NCBI GenBank assembly: GCA_900544945.1
Contig: UQXG01000062.1
Location: forward strand, 1-12,252
Direction: 5' to 3'
DNA: 12,252 nucleotides
Source of the DNA: an uncultured Eubacteriales bacterium
Lineage (GTDB): Bacteria > Bacillota > Clostridia > Oscillospirales > Oscillospiraceae
The position numbers and the translations under genes are program-made. Positions 6,159 through 12,226 of this stretch are shown one piece after another. The first letter of the stretch is position 1. Each line of letters starts with the position of its first letter. The notes beneath the pieces were generated by a model. That model saw only the letters and a list, made by a program, of their open reading frames with translations. It searched no databases and was not told the origin of the DNA.

Positions 6159-6163
6159 TAGGT
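6145..6163. promoter_or_regulatory. Rrf2-type operator, distal site over the -35
   Basis: ACCTA-N9-TAGGT, the same 19-bp geometry as the proximal site, is centred on the -35 box at about 6154. Flanking bases extend it to near-perfect 7-base arms (one mismatch). The two centres are 34 bases apart, about three helical turns, which would put two dimers on the same face. Nothing else in the window matches the pattern that I noticed. Confidence 0.7.
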
Positions 6164-6183
6164 AAATAAGAAGCAGCAGGACG

Positions 6184-6350
6184 ATTGCATGAATGAATGT
6201 TTCGTGAATATTCGTAGGGGGCGATGCCCACATCGCCCCGGGAGTCCCCGTAATTGCGCATTCTTATTTCTTTGAAATCGTCCCACCTACCGGTTTCGGG
6301 CCGATGTAGGCATCGGCGCCTACGCTCTTTTTCGATTCTATTCATGCAAT
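6184..6350. repeat. 167-bp element with imperfect terminal inverted repeats
   Basis: The ends read ATTGCATGAAT inward from both sides. Further in, both arms carry a related 30-base segment beginning GTAGG and containing CGATGCC or its variant. Each arm also folds on itself: GGGGCGATG with CATCGCCCC at 6218-6239, and GCCGATG with CATCGGC at 6300-6317. The middle (about 6243-6283) has no symmetry. No transposase lies inside, so it resembles a non-autonomous MITE or a large hairpin repeat. The GTAGG...CGATGCC segment looks like a dispersed repeat I recall from gut Clostridia. Confidence 0.65.
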
Positions 6351-6431
6351 TCACAAATTGGATTTTTTCGGAAAAGGGGGAAAGCCATCCCTGATTTTTC
6401 GACTTTTTCAGCGGTTACATTCCGTCTGCCG

Positions 6432-6441
6432 GGTCATATTA
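6432..6441 (+). promoter_or_regulatory. Possible forespore sigma factor -10 of the spoIVB-like gene
   Basis: GGTCATATTA, 30 bases before the start codon, fits the sigma-F -10 pattern GGNNANAHTR as I recall it and contains a CATATTA close to the sigma-G -10. B. subtilis spoIVB is read by both factors. No good -35 (GYATA-like) is seen at the expected distance; GTTACA at 6414-6419 is the nearest. Treat it as a suggestion. Confidence 0.3.
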
Positions 6442-6470
6442 AGAGGGCACAGAAAAAAGGAGGCGGAATT

Positions 6471-7430
6471 ATGAAGCGTGTTTGGAACGGGGCGATCCTC
6501 TGCCTGGGACTATTGCTGCTTCCGATTCGGGCGGCAGCGGCAGAACTGATTCCGGTGGGCCAGGTGATCGGCCTGCAATTATATAATGATCGGGTGACTG
6601 TGGCGGCCTACGACGATATTCTGGGCGGAACTGCCCGAAGGGCAGGCCTGAAAATCGGCGACCAGATTCTGGAAATCGACGGAAAAACCGTGACCTGCGC
6701 CGAAGACGTGCGGGGGGCGCTGCAAAGCAGCACCGGCCAGGTGTGCCTGACGGTTCGCCGGGCGGGAAAGGAGCGGCAGCTCCGGTTTTCCCCGGCGAGC
6801 ACCGAGGACGGGCCGAAAATGGGCGTGTTTCTCCGGCAGGGAATCGCGGGCATCGGCACGGTGACCTTCTATGATCCGGCAAACGGCACCTTCGGGGCTT
6901 TGGGGCACGGAGTCTGCGACAATGGCGGCCTTCTGAAAATGACCCGGGGCAATGCCTTTGAGGCGGCGGTGGCGGAGGTCAAGCGGGGAAAGGCCGGAGA
7001 CCCGGGTCAGCTCCGGGGGGCGGCGGATTCGCCCATTCCCTTTGCCCCGCTGCTGAAAAATACCCCTCAGGGCGTGTTCGGCGTCAGCCCTCGCCGCTGG
7101 CAGGGTCAGACGGTTCCTACGGCAGATTACGAAAGCATTCACACGGGCCCGGCTTCCATCCGGGCACAGATCGGAACCGGCCAGCCTCGGGAGTATTCTG
7201 TGGAAATTTTGAAAATCTATCCCGAAACCAGGGCAGATCACCGGAATTTCCTCCTTCGGGTCACGGATTCTGACCTGCTCAAAGCCACCGGCGGCATTGT
7301 CCAGGGCATGTCCGGCAGCCCCATTTTGCAGGACGGGAAGCTCATCGGCGCGGTGACCCATGTGCTGGTGAATGACCCTGCCACGGGCTACGGCATTTTT
7401 ATCGACAATATGCTGGAAGCGGCAGGGTAA
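6471..7430 (+). CDS. SpoIVB-like S55 serine peptidase
   Basis: This 319-residue secreted or membrane-tethered peptidase belongs to the SpoIVB family. SpoIVB is made in the forespore, crosses into the intermembrane space and cuts SpoIVFA, which frees SpoIVFB to activate pro-sigma-K. An N-terminal hydrophobic segment at 8-24 looks like a signal peptide. A PDZ domain follows at about 25-108 (GTARRAGLKIGDQILEIDG), then the S55 peptidase domain at about 115-317. The proposed triad is His146 (GALGHGV), Asp266 (VTDSDLL) and Ser281 (GIVQGMSGSPILQDG). The Asp-Ser spacing of 15 equals that of B. subtilis D363/S378. The protein is about 100 residues shorter than B. subtilis SpoIVB (426), mainly before the PDZ. 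It is not next to spo0A or recN, the usual neighbours, so it may be a paralogue. AAGGAGG lies 7 bases before the start. Confidence 0.92.
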   Translation: MKRVWNGAILCLGLLLLPIRAAAAELIPVGQVIGLQLYNDRVTVAAYDDILGGTARRAGLKIGDQILEIDGKTVTCAEDVRGALQSSTGQVCLTVRRAGKERQLRFSPASTEDGPKMGVFLRQGIAGIGTVTFYDPANGTFGALGHGVCDNGGLLKMTRGNAFEAAVAEVKRGKAGDPGQLRGAADSPIPFAPLLKNTPQGVFGVSPRRWQGQTVPTADYESIHTGPASIRAQIGTGQPREYSVEILKIYPETRADHRNFLLRVTDSDLLKATGGIVQGMSGSPILQDGKLIGAVTHVLVNDPATGYGIFIDNMLEAAG

Positions 7431-7433
7431 GCG

Positions 7434-7458
7434 AAAGGCCCGGAAAATCCGGGCCTTT
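7434..7458. terminator. Bidirectional terminator between the spoIVB-like and DUF2500 genes
   Basis: A perfect 11-bp stem (AAAGGCCCGGA with TCCGGGCCTTT) has a 3-base loop. It lies between two convergent stop codons, 3 bases past the first and 7 past the other. The A and T bases at its ends give a short T-run in each direction. Confidence 0.75.
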
Positions 7459-7465
7459 GCAAGAT

Positions 7466-7843
7466 TCAACCGCGTTCAAACCCCAGGAACCGGGTGCCCT
7501 GGAAGGAGAGATTTCCCCTGTCGCCCTCGACCAGCAGTCCATATTCGCGGCCTGGCAGCGAAAGCTCCATCCGGTCGCCGCTTTCCACCTGAAAGGTGGC
7601 GTAATAAGCCGTGGAAGTGTGGCGCTGGGTCATATCGGTTCCCGAATGGTGATGGGTCACATTGACACGCTTGGCAACCACCGTGGCCGGGATGGTCAGT
7701 CTGGGAGACTGGTTATTCTTGTGCCATTGGCTCAGATTGCGGATAATCGTGACGATGATAACGACTGCCACAAGCACAAACAGAATGGTAAATAAAATCT
7801 GAAACAAGTCAAAGCCAAGTCCGAAGCCTATCATACCTATCAT
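7466..7843 (-). CDS. DUF2500 small membrane-anchored protein
   Basis: This 125-residue protein belongs to DUF2500 (the family of E. coli YhhM), whose function is unknown. A single long hydrophobic segment spans about 5-35, followed by a short basic stretch and a soluble beta-rich domain. The family signature is seen in the second half as PATVVAKRVNV, then AYYATFQVESGDRMELSLP and LLVEGDRGNLSFQGTRFLGFER. The start at 7843 is preferred over the upstream ATG at 7906 because GGAGGG lies 7 bases before it and the longer form would begin inside the promoter. It is a single-gene unit with its own TTGACC/TATTAT promoter, convergent with the spoIVB-like gene. Its role cannot be read from the context. 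Confidence 0.85.
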   Translation of the reverse strand: MIGMIGFGLGFDLFQILFTILFVLVAVVIIVTIIRNLSQWHKNNQSPRLTIPATVVAKRVNVTHHHSGTDMTQRHTSTAYYATFQVESGDRMELSLPGREYGLLVEGDRGNLSFQGTRFLGFERG

Positions 7844-7877
7844 ATGCGTCCCTCCGTTTTCCGTTGTTTTCACGCTT

Positions 7878-7906
7878 ATAATACCATAGTCGGCAGAAGC
7901 GGTCAA
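7878..7906 (-). promoter_or_regulatory. Promoter of the DUF2500 gene
   Basis: On the minus strand TTGACC (plus 7901-7906) and TATTAT (plus 7878-7883) are spaced by 17 bases, with TG at the extended -10 position. Transcription would start about 7871, leaving a leader of about 28 bases. The -35 is only 5 bases from the toxin remnant's open frame, which suggests a rearrangement joined the two. Confidence 0.75.
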
Positions 7907-7911
7907 ATTAA

Positions 7912-8082
7912 GATTTTCCGAAGCGGTATCCCTTTTTCAATGCTGACTTCATCCCGCCGAATAAGTATCATAAGCGCTATGTCCAGAACTGGTTTCTGGT
8001 GCTGTACCAGATCAAGGACGATACCGTTTACATTGATTGGATTGTGGATTGCCGACAGGACTATCCGTGGCTGCTGAAATAA
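7912..8082 (+). pseudogene. C-terminal remnant of a RelE/ParE-type toxin gene
   Basis: The open frame to the stop at 8080-8082 encodes 56 residues that I recognise as the C-terminal half of a RelE/ParE-type mRNA interferase or gyrase-poison toxin. It reads FIPPNKYHKRYVQNWFLVLYQ, then IKDDTVYIDWIVDCRQDY. The frame is closed upstream by TAA at 7909-7911 and has no start codon or ribosome site. The N-terminal half is missing and no antitoxin gene lies upstream, where the DUF2500 promoter sits instead. It is therefore a remnant and not expected to be made. The family call rests on memory of these motifs. The intact family is usually about 90-120 residues, so roughly half is lost. Confidence 0.6.
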
Positions 8083-8087
8083 AATGA

Positions 8088-8117
8088 CCCCGGGACGGTA
8101 AAATTTCCGTCCCGGGG
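8088..8117. terminator. Terminator of the AGCS symporter gene
   Basis: A perfect 11-bp stem (CCCCGGGACGG with CCGTCCCGGGG) and 8-base loop lie 14 bases past the symporter stop on the minus strand. The minus strand continues TCATTTTATTT, an acceptable T-rich tail. It lies between convergent features and probably also blocks transcription from the toxin remnant side. Confidence 0.8.
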
Positions 8118-8131
8118 TATTTACGCTGTTA

Positions 8132-9520
8132 TCAAACCTTTTCCTTCTCAAAATACTCCTTCAGAAGCTTCAGCACCGTGGGAGCCAGCAGGAACACGGC
8201 TACCAGGTTGGGCACGATCATAAAGCCGTTGAAGGTGTCGGACACGTCCCACACAAGCCCCAGATTCACCGTTGCGCCCACGATGGAAATCAGGGCGTAG
8301 GCGATGTTGAAGGGCAGAATGATCTTGCTTCCGAAGAGAAATTCGGCGCACCGGGCGCCGTAGAGCCCCCAGCCGATGATGGTGGAGAAGGCGAAGCAGC
8401 ACATGGCGATGGCGGTGAAAATGGACACCCAGCCGCCGTAGACGGCCACAAAGCCGGAGATGGTCAGCTCCGCGCCGGCGGCCTGGCCGTAGGGCACGGC
8501 AACACCGCTGAGCAGAATGACGAGGGCGGTCATGGTGCAGATGACGATGGTGTCCATGAACACCTCGAAGATGCCGAACATGCCCTGCTTCACGGGCTTG
8601 CGGGTGTCGGCGCAGGCGTGGGCGATGGAGCCGGTGCCAAGACCTGCCTCATTGGAGAAAATGCCCCGGGAAACGCCCTTCTTCATGCTCAGAAAGAAGC
8701 TGCCCACAATGCCGCCGGTGACGGCGGAGGGCTGGAAAGCACCTTCGAAAATGGCGGCGAAGACCGCGGGAACGGCCTGGATTCGGGCAACGATGATGCC
8801 AAGCGCCAGAACGACGTACAGCAGAGCCATCAGGGGCACCAGCTTCTCGCTGACCTGGCCGATGCGCTTGATGCCGCCGATGAGAATCAGGCCTACCACC
8901 AGGCAGATGACGATGCCGATGATGAGACTACAGGTGGGAACCTGGGCGGAGGAGAGCAGGCTGAAGTTCAGTAAAGCCGCATTGATGGCGGCGGTGATGG
9001 TGTTGACCTGGGTGGCGTTGCCGGTTCCAAAGACGGCGCACACGCCGAACAGGGCGTAGGCGTAGGCAAGAATCATCCACTTTTTGCCCAGGCCGTTTTT
9101 AATGTAGTACATGGGGCCGCCTACCAGCTCACCCCGCTGGTTCCGCTCCCGGTAGAAAACGGCCAGGGTCACCTCGAAGAACTTGGTGCACATACCCAGC
9201 AGGGCGGAGACCCACATCCAGAACACGGCGCCGGGGCCGCCGATGGCAATGGCGCCGGCTACGCCCGCAATGTTGCCCGTGCCCACGGTGGCGGCAAGGG
9301 CGGTGCACACCGCCTGGAAGGGGGTGATGGCGCCGTCGCTGGCCTCTTTCTTCTTGAACATCCGGCCGATGGTGCAGCGCAGGGCATAGGGGAACTTGCG
9401 GATCTGCAAAAAGCCCGTGCGGAAGCTCAGGTACAGTCCCACGCCGAGGATGCACACCATGGCGGGAACGCCCCAGATAAAGCTGTTGAGAATGCCGTTG
9501 AGTTTGATAAGCAATTCCAT
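8132..9520 (-). CDS. AGCS-family sodium:alanine/glycine symporter
   Basis: This 462-residue transporter belongs to the alanine or glycine:cation symporter family, which takes up alanine or glycine with sodium or proton. About eleven hydrophobic segments are seen. The family signature is the segment ALAATVGTGNIAGVAGA at 75-91 and GGPGAVFWMWVSALLGM at 94-110. Later landmarks are FFLSMKKGVSRGIFSNEAGLGTGSIAHA and the FVAVYGGWVSIFTAIAMCCFAFSTIIGWGLYG run. Full length is normal for AlsT/DagA proteins (about 460-490). The start follows AAGGAG with a 5-6 base gap. It is a single-gene unit with a long leader of about 128 bases from the TTGACA/TATAGT promoter. The exact substrate cannot be told. Confidence 0.93.
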   Translation of the reverse strand: MELLIKLNGILNSFIWGVPAMVCILGVGLYLSFRTGFLQIRKFPYALRCTIGRMFKKKEASDGAITPFQAVCTALAATVGTGNIAGVAGAIAIGGPGAVFWMWVSALLGMCTKFFEVTLAVFYRERNQRGELVGGPMYYIKNGLGKKWMILAYAYALFGVCAVFGTGNATQVNTITAAINAALLNFSLLSSAQVPTCSLIIGIVICLVVGLILIGGIKRIGQVSEKLVPLMALLYVVLALGIIVARIQAVPAVFAAIFEGAFQPSAVTGGIVGSFFLSMKKGVSRGIFSNEAGLGTGSIAHACADTRKPVKQGMFGIFEVFMDTIVICTMTALVILLSGVAVPYGQAAGAELTISGFVAVYGGWVSIFTAIAMCCFAFSTIIGWGLYGARCAEFLFGSKIILPFNIAYALISIVGATVNLGLVWDVSDTFNGFMIVPNLVAVFLLAPTVLKLLKEYFEKEKV

Positions 9521-9654
9521 AATTTCTCCTTCTTCTCTATGGATACACCGGGCGCGGACGGGGGAATTGCCATGCCGTGAAAGACTTCTTGCAAGAATGG
9601 GGCAGCTGCACGCCTTTTTCCCCCGGACAGCCCGGAAAAACGAAATACCCGTTT

Positions 9655-9683
9655 ACTATACATGAAGGAAGGACAAATGTCAA
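9655..9683 (-). promoter_or_regulatory. Promoter of the AGCS symporter gene
   Basis: On the minus strand a perfect TTGACA (plus 9678-9683) and TATAGT (plus 9655-9660) are spaced by 17 bases. The start near 9648 leaves a leader of about 128 bases before the start codon. The leader holds a hairpin-capable stretch at about 9616-9640 (TTTTTCC...GGAAAAA) and a smaller CTTGCAAG palindrome. I saw no known riboswitch core. Confidence 0.8.
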
Positions 9684-9702
9684 TTGCACAGAGGATTTTT
9701 TC

Positions 9703-9731
9703 TTGCGCCCAGGGGACGGGTATGGTAAGAT
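9703..9731 (+). promoter_or_regulatory. Promoter of the small coiled-coil protein gene
   Basis: TTGCGC (9703-9708) and TAAGAT (9726-9731) are spaced by 17 bases, with TG at the extended -10 position. Transcription would start about 9738, 47 bases before the start codon. An 8-base inverted repeat, CGCCCAGG (9706-9713) with CCTGGGCG (9754-9761), spans the -10 and start. The -35 hexamer sits in TTCTTGCGCCC, which recurs in the hydrolase promoter. Confidence 0.5.
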
Positions 9732-9784
9732 GAAGGGGAAGAAACGCCCCCTGCCTGGGCGGAAACAGAAAGGTCGCGTGCCAA

Positions 9785-10210
9785 ATGGAAGAGAACAAAG
9801 AAACGTTGGAGCTTTTGCGGAAAATCGAGAAATCGGGTCGGATAGAAACCTACTCCGGTTACGTTCGCACCGGGCTGATGCTCATCTGCACGGTGTGCAT
9901 TCTGGTGCTGACGGTGCAGGTGCTGAAGCTCATGCCTCAGGTCAACGAGATTCTGGGTCAGGCGGAGCAGGCCATGAGCCAGATTCAGACGGTGCTGGGG
10001 AATCTGAAATCCACCTCCGATCAGCTGGCGCAGGTTGACCTTGCGGGAATGGTGAACAATGTGGACAGCCTGGTAGTCACCGGCCAGCAGAGCCTGGAGG
10101 AATCCATGGGCAAGCTGAACGCCGTGGATTTTGACGCCCTGAACCAGGCCATCAAGGATTTGGCGGCGGTGATTGAGCCCCTGGCCAAAATGACCCGAAT
10201 TCTCCGCTAA
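9785..10210 (+). CDS. Small single-pass membrane protein with coiled coil, unknown
   Basis: I do not recognise a family for this 141-residue protein. A charged, helical N-terminus (about 1-26) is followed by one hydrophobic segment at 28-49. The rest is helical and rich in Gln, Asn and Leu, with a heptad-like pattern in two stretches, about 52-80 and 92-140. No enzymatic motif or signal cleavage site is seen. It resembles a membrane-anchored coiled-coil scaffold with a short cytoplasmic N-terminus, but the orientation is inferred from positive residues only. The ribosome site is weak (AAAGGT, 10 bases from the ATG). A promoter with an inverted repeat over the start lies just upstream. No terminator hairpin was seen after the stop, so read-through into the hydrolase gene is possible. 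Confidence 0.65.
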   Translation: MEENKETLELLRKIEKSGRIETYSGYVRTGLMLICTVCILVLTVQVLKLMPQVNEILGQAEQAMSQIQTVLGNLKSTSDQLAQVDLAGMVNNVDSLVVTGQQSLEESMGKLNAVDFDALNQAIKDLAAVIEPLAKMTRILR

Positions 10211-10271
10211 GCCGGTCGGAAGGGACGATGAAAACAGTCTGTCCACGGGCAGGCGGTGAGAAAGTGCGTTC

Positions 10272-10300
10272 TTGCGCCCTTGGGAATTGCTTGCTATTAT
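10272..10300 (+). promoter_or_regulatory. Promoter of the alpha/beta hydrolase gene
   Basis: TTGCGC (10272-10277) and TATTAT (10295-10300) are spaced by 17 bases, with TG at the extended -10 position. Transcription would start near 10307, leaving a leader of about 57 bases before the start at 10364. The longer reading frame beginning at 10256 would have its start codon upstream of this promoter, which argues against it. Confidence 0.5.
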
Positions 10301-10363
10301 GGCGCATGTGTGAGGTATGGAATACCAGCGGCGCAAATCGGAATGGATGACGGAGAAAATCGT

Positions 10364-10987
10364 ATGAAGTATTTGTATCTGCATGGGTTAGGACAAAAAC
10401 CAAACAGTTGGGATAGAACAATAAAAGAAACGAAAGTATCGGACAGCAGTATCAGCCTGAGCTTTGCGGAGATGCTAAAAGGGAAAAAAGCTACATACAG
10501 GGAGCTGTACGCTGCATTCTCGGAAGAGTGTGACAAAGAGGCGGAAGAAATCGTCTTGTGCGGACTCTCGCTGGGGGCTGTTTTGGCACTTCATTACGCG
10601 ATAGACCATCCGGATAAAGTAAAGGCACTCGTGTTAATTGCGGCACAATATAAAATGCCTAAAAAAATATTGAAATTTCAGAATATGCTGTTTCGCCTTA
10701 TGCCAAATTCAATGTTCAAGCAAATGGGCTTCCCAAAAGCGGATGTTATCAGCTTGTGCGGCACAATGGCTGAATTGAATTTCGGAGATTCTCTACACAA
10801 TGTGTCTTGTCCGGTATTGATTGTTTGCGGCGAAAAGGACAATGCGAACAAAAAGGCCTCAAAAGAGCTTGACCGTTATTTGAGTAAATCCTCCTTCTGT
10901 GAACTAAAAGCAGGCCATGAAGTAAACATAGAATCTCCGGAGGAATTGGCCATAGTGTTGCAGAGATTTTATGACAATATCGAATAA
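10364..10987 (+). CDS. Alpha/beta hydrolase-fold protein
   Basis: This 207-residue protein has the alpha/beta hydrolase pattern. The oxyanion-hole motif LHGLG is at 6-10 and the nucleophile elbow GLSLGA is at 67-72 with Ser69. The acid is probably Asp159 in CGEKDN, and the base is His185 in AGHEV. The short cap region around 96-140 has many Lys and Phe. The substrate cannot be told; esterase, lipase-like or thioesterase roles are all possible. The start at 10364 is chosen because GGAG lies 8 bases before it, and upstream in-frame Mets would sit in or before the promoter. The gene is much more AT-rich than its neighbours (22 of 60 bases are G or C at 10381-10440, against 34 of 60 at 9901-9960) and uses AAA and ATT-type codons, a sign of transfer. 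It converges on the PTS gene. Confidence 0.85.
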   Translation: MKYLYLHGLGQKPNSWDRTIKETKVSDSSISLSFAEMLKGKKATYRELYAAFSEECDKEAEEIVLCGLSLGAVLALHYAIDHPDKVKALVLIAAQYKMPKKILKFQNMLFRLMPNSMFKQMGFPKADVISLCGTMAELNFGDSLHNVSCPVLIVCGEKDNANKKASKELDRYLSKSSFCELKAGHEVNIESPEELAIVLQRFYDNIE

Positions 10988-11026
10988 ATTCCGGTTTGTC
11001 GGCCTGCGCTCTATTTGCCTGTAAAA

Positions 11027-11062
11027 AACGCCGGTGCGAAGCAGCCGCTTCGCACCGGCGTT
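11027..11062. terminator. Bidirectional terminator, PTS permease and hydrolase genes
   Basis: A perfect 16-bp stem (AACGCCGGTGCGAAGC with its complement) and AGCC loop lie 3 bases past the permease stop codon. The minus strand continues with TTTTTTAC, a good T-run. The plus strand continues GTTTTAC. It separates two convergent genes and likely ends both. Confidence 0.9.
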
Positions 11063-11065
11063 GTT

Positions 11066-12172
11066 TTACAAATCCAGCTTCAGATCGTTTTCTCCGATCC
11101 AGCCTTTCTTCCGCAGAACCTCGCAGAAGAACCAGCTGAGCACCGCAGGCAGGACGAAGCAGATGAGAACCAGCCCGACCCAGTCCATGGGGGTGATGGC
11201 GGCCTTGGCTCCGCTGGCAACGTCACTGAGCCAGCCGGTGTACACGCCGATCTGCCCCACAAAGCCGCAGGTGCCCATGCCGGAGGACACGGCGGCACCG
11301 TTCATCTCCAGCTTGAACAGGCAGGTAGCCAGAGGGCCGGTGATGGCGGAGGCCAGCGTGGGGGGAATCCAGATCTTGGGGTTTTTCACGATGTTGGGCA
11401 TCTGGAGCATACTGGTGCCCACGCCCTGGGCAACCAACCCGCCCCAGCGGTTTTCCCGGAAGCTCATAACGGCGAAGCCCACCATCTGGGCGCAGCAGCC
11501 GGCCACCGCCGCACCGCCGGCCAGACCCGTCAGGCTCAGAGCCGCGCAGATGGCGGCGGAGGAAATGGGCAGGGTGAGGGCAACGCCGATGACCACGCTG
11601 ACCAAGATGCCCATGAAGAAGGGCTGAAGCACCGTGGCCCAGCGGACGAAGGTGCCCACGGAAGCGGCCGCCGCGCCGATGGGAGCGGCCACCAGGTCGG
11701 CTACCAGAATGCCAACGATGACGGTGACGATGGGGGTGACCAGAATGTCAATCTTGGTCTCCTTGGACACCAGCTTGCCGCACTCCGCGGCCACGATGGC
11801 TACGAAATACACGGACAGAGGGCCGCCGGCACCGCCCATGGCGTTGGCGGCAAAGCCCACGGGAATCAGGGAGAACAGCACCAGAGACGGGCAGTGCAGG
11901 GCGAAGCCGATGGCCACCGCGATGCCCGGGCCCACCATGGCAGAGCACAGGCCGCCGATGGTGTAGCTGACGGCACCTTCCCCCTTGCCGACGGAGACGA
12001 TGGCGTCTTGCAGGAAGGCAATGCCGAATTGGGTGCCGATGGTATTGAGGATCGTGCCTACCAGCAGCGTGCAGAACAGACCCTGCGCCATGGCGCCCAG
12101 AGCGTCAATGCCGTAACGCTGGAGGGTGAAGATCACATCCTTGCGCTGACAGAATTTTTTCCATTTTTCCAT
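11066..12172 (-). CDS. PTS EIIC-type permease (PTS_EIIC_2/PfoR-like family)
   Basis: This 368-residue membrane protein has the pattern of the PTS_EIIC_2 (PfoR-like) family, a membrane EIIC subunit of a phosphotransferase system. About ten hydrophobic segments are seen. The segments YTIGGLCSAMVGPGIAVAIGFALHCPS, then NAMGGAGGPLSVYF at about 110-123, and later MNGAAVSSGMGTCGFVGQIG match the family. No EIIA or EIIB gene or domain is in the window, so it is an orphan, and sugar transport is not shown. PfoR, the founding member, was first reported as a regulator of toxin genes in Clostridium perfringens. The start at 12172 is preferred because AAGGAAG lies 8 bases before it. The upstream Met at 12214 would lie inside the -10/-35 region. 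An AT-rich 31-base palindrome covers the promoter. Confidence 0.85.
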   Translation of the reverse strand: MEKWKKFCQRKDVIFTLQRYGIDALGAMAQGLFCTLLVGTILNTIGTQFGIAFLQDAIVSVGKGEGAVSYTIGGLCSAMVGPGIAVAIGFALHCPSLVLFSLIPVGFAANAMGGAGGPLSVYFVAIVAAECGKLVSKETKIDILVTPIVTVIVGILVADLVAAPIGAAAASVGTFVRWATVLQPFFMGILVSVVIGVALTLPISSAAICAALSLTGLAGGAAVAGCCAQMVGFAVMSFRENRWGGLVAQGVGTSMLQMPNIVKNPKIWIPPTLASAITGPLATCLFKLEMNGAAVSSGMGTCGFVGQIGVYTGWLSDVASGAKAAITPMDWVGLVLICFVLPAVLSWFFCEVLRKKGWIGENDLKLDL

Positions 12173-12197
12173 AGAGTTAACTTCCTTTTCTACAATA

Positions 12198-12226
12198 ATG
12201 ATACTGAACTCCAATTAAAATCTTAA
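12198..12226 (-). promoter_or_regulatory. Putative promoter of the PTS permease gene
   Basis: On the minus strand TTAAGA (plus 12221-12226) and TATCAT (plus 12198-12203) are spaced by 17 bases. The -35 matches consensus at four of six bases. It lies in the centre of the palindrome at 12212-12242. Transcription would start near 12191, about 19 bases before the start codon. Confidence 0.4.

Noticed and set aside
6579..7469. 296-residue minus-strand frame over the spoIVB-like gene
   Set aside because: It crosses the terminator and matches no family; the plus-strand S55 peptidase is unmistakable.
9521..9650. Glycine riboswitch before the AGCS symporter
   Set aside because: The conserved aptamer segments I know are not visible in the leader.
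10256..10363. N-terminal extension of the hydrolase
   Set aside because: It starts upstream of the promoter boxes at 10272-10300, lacks a ribosome site, and adds residues with no fold pattern before the first strand.
11015..12226. 403-residue plus-strand frame antisense to the PTS permease
   Set aside because: It is low complexity, His/Gly/Ala-rich, crosses the terminator hairpin, and has no ribosome site. The minus-strand permease is the real gene.
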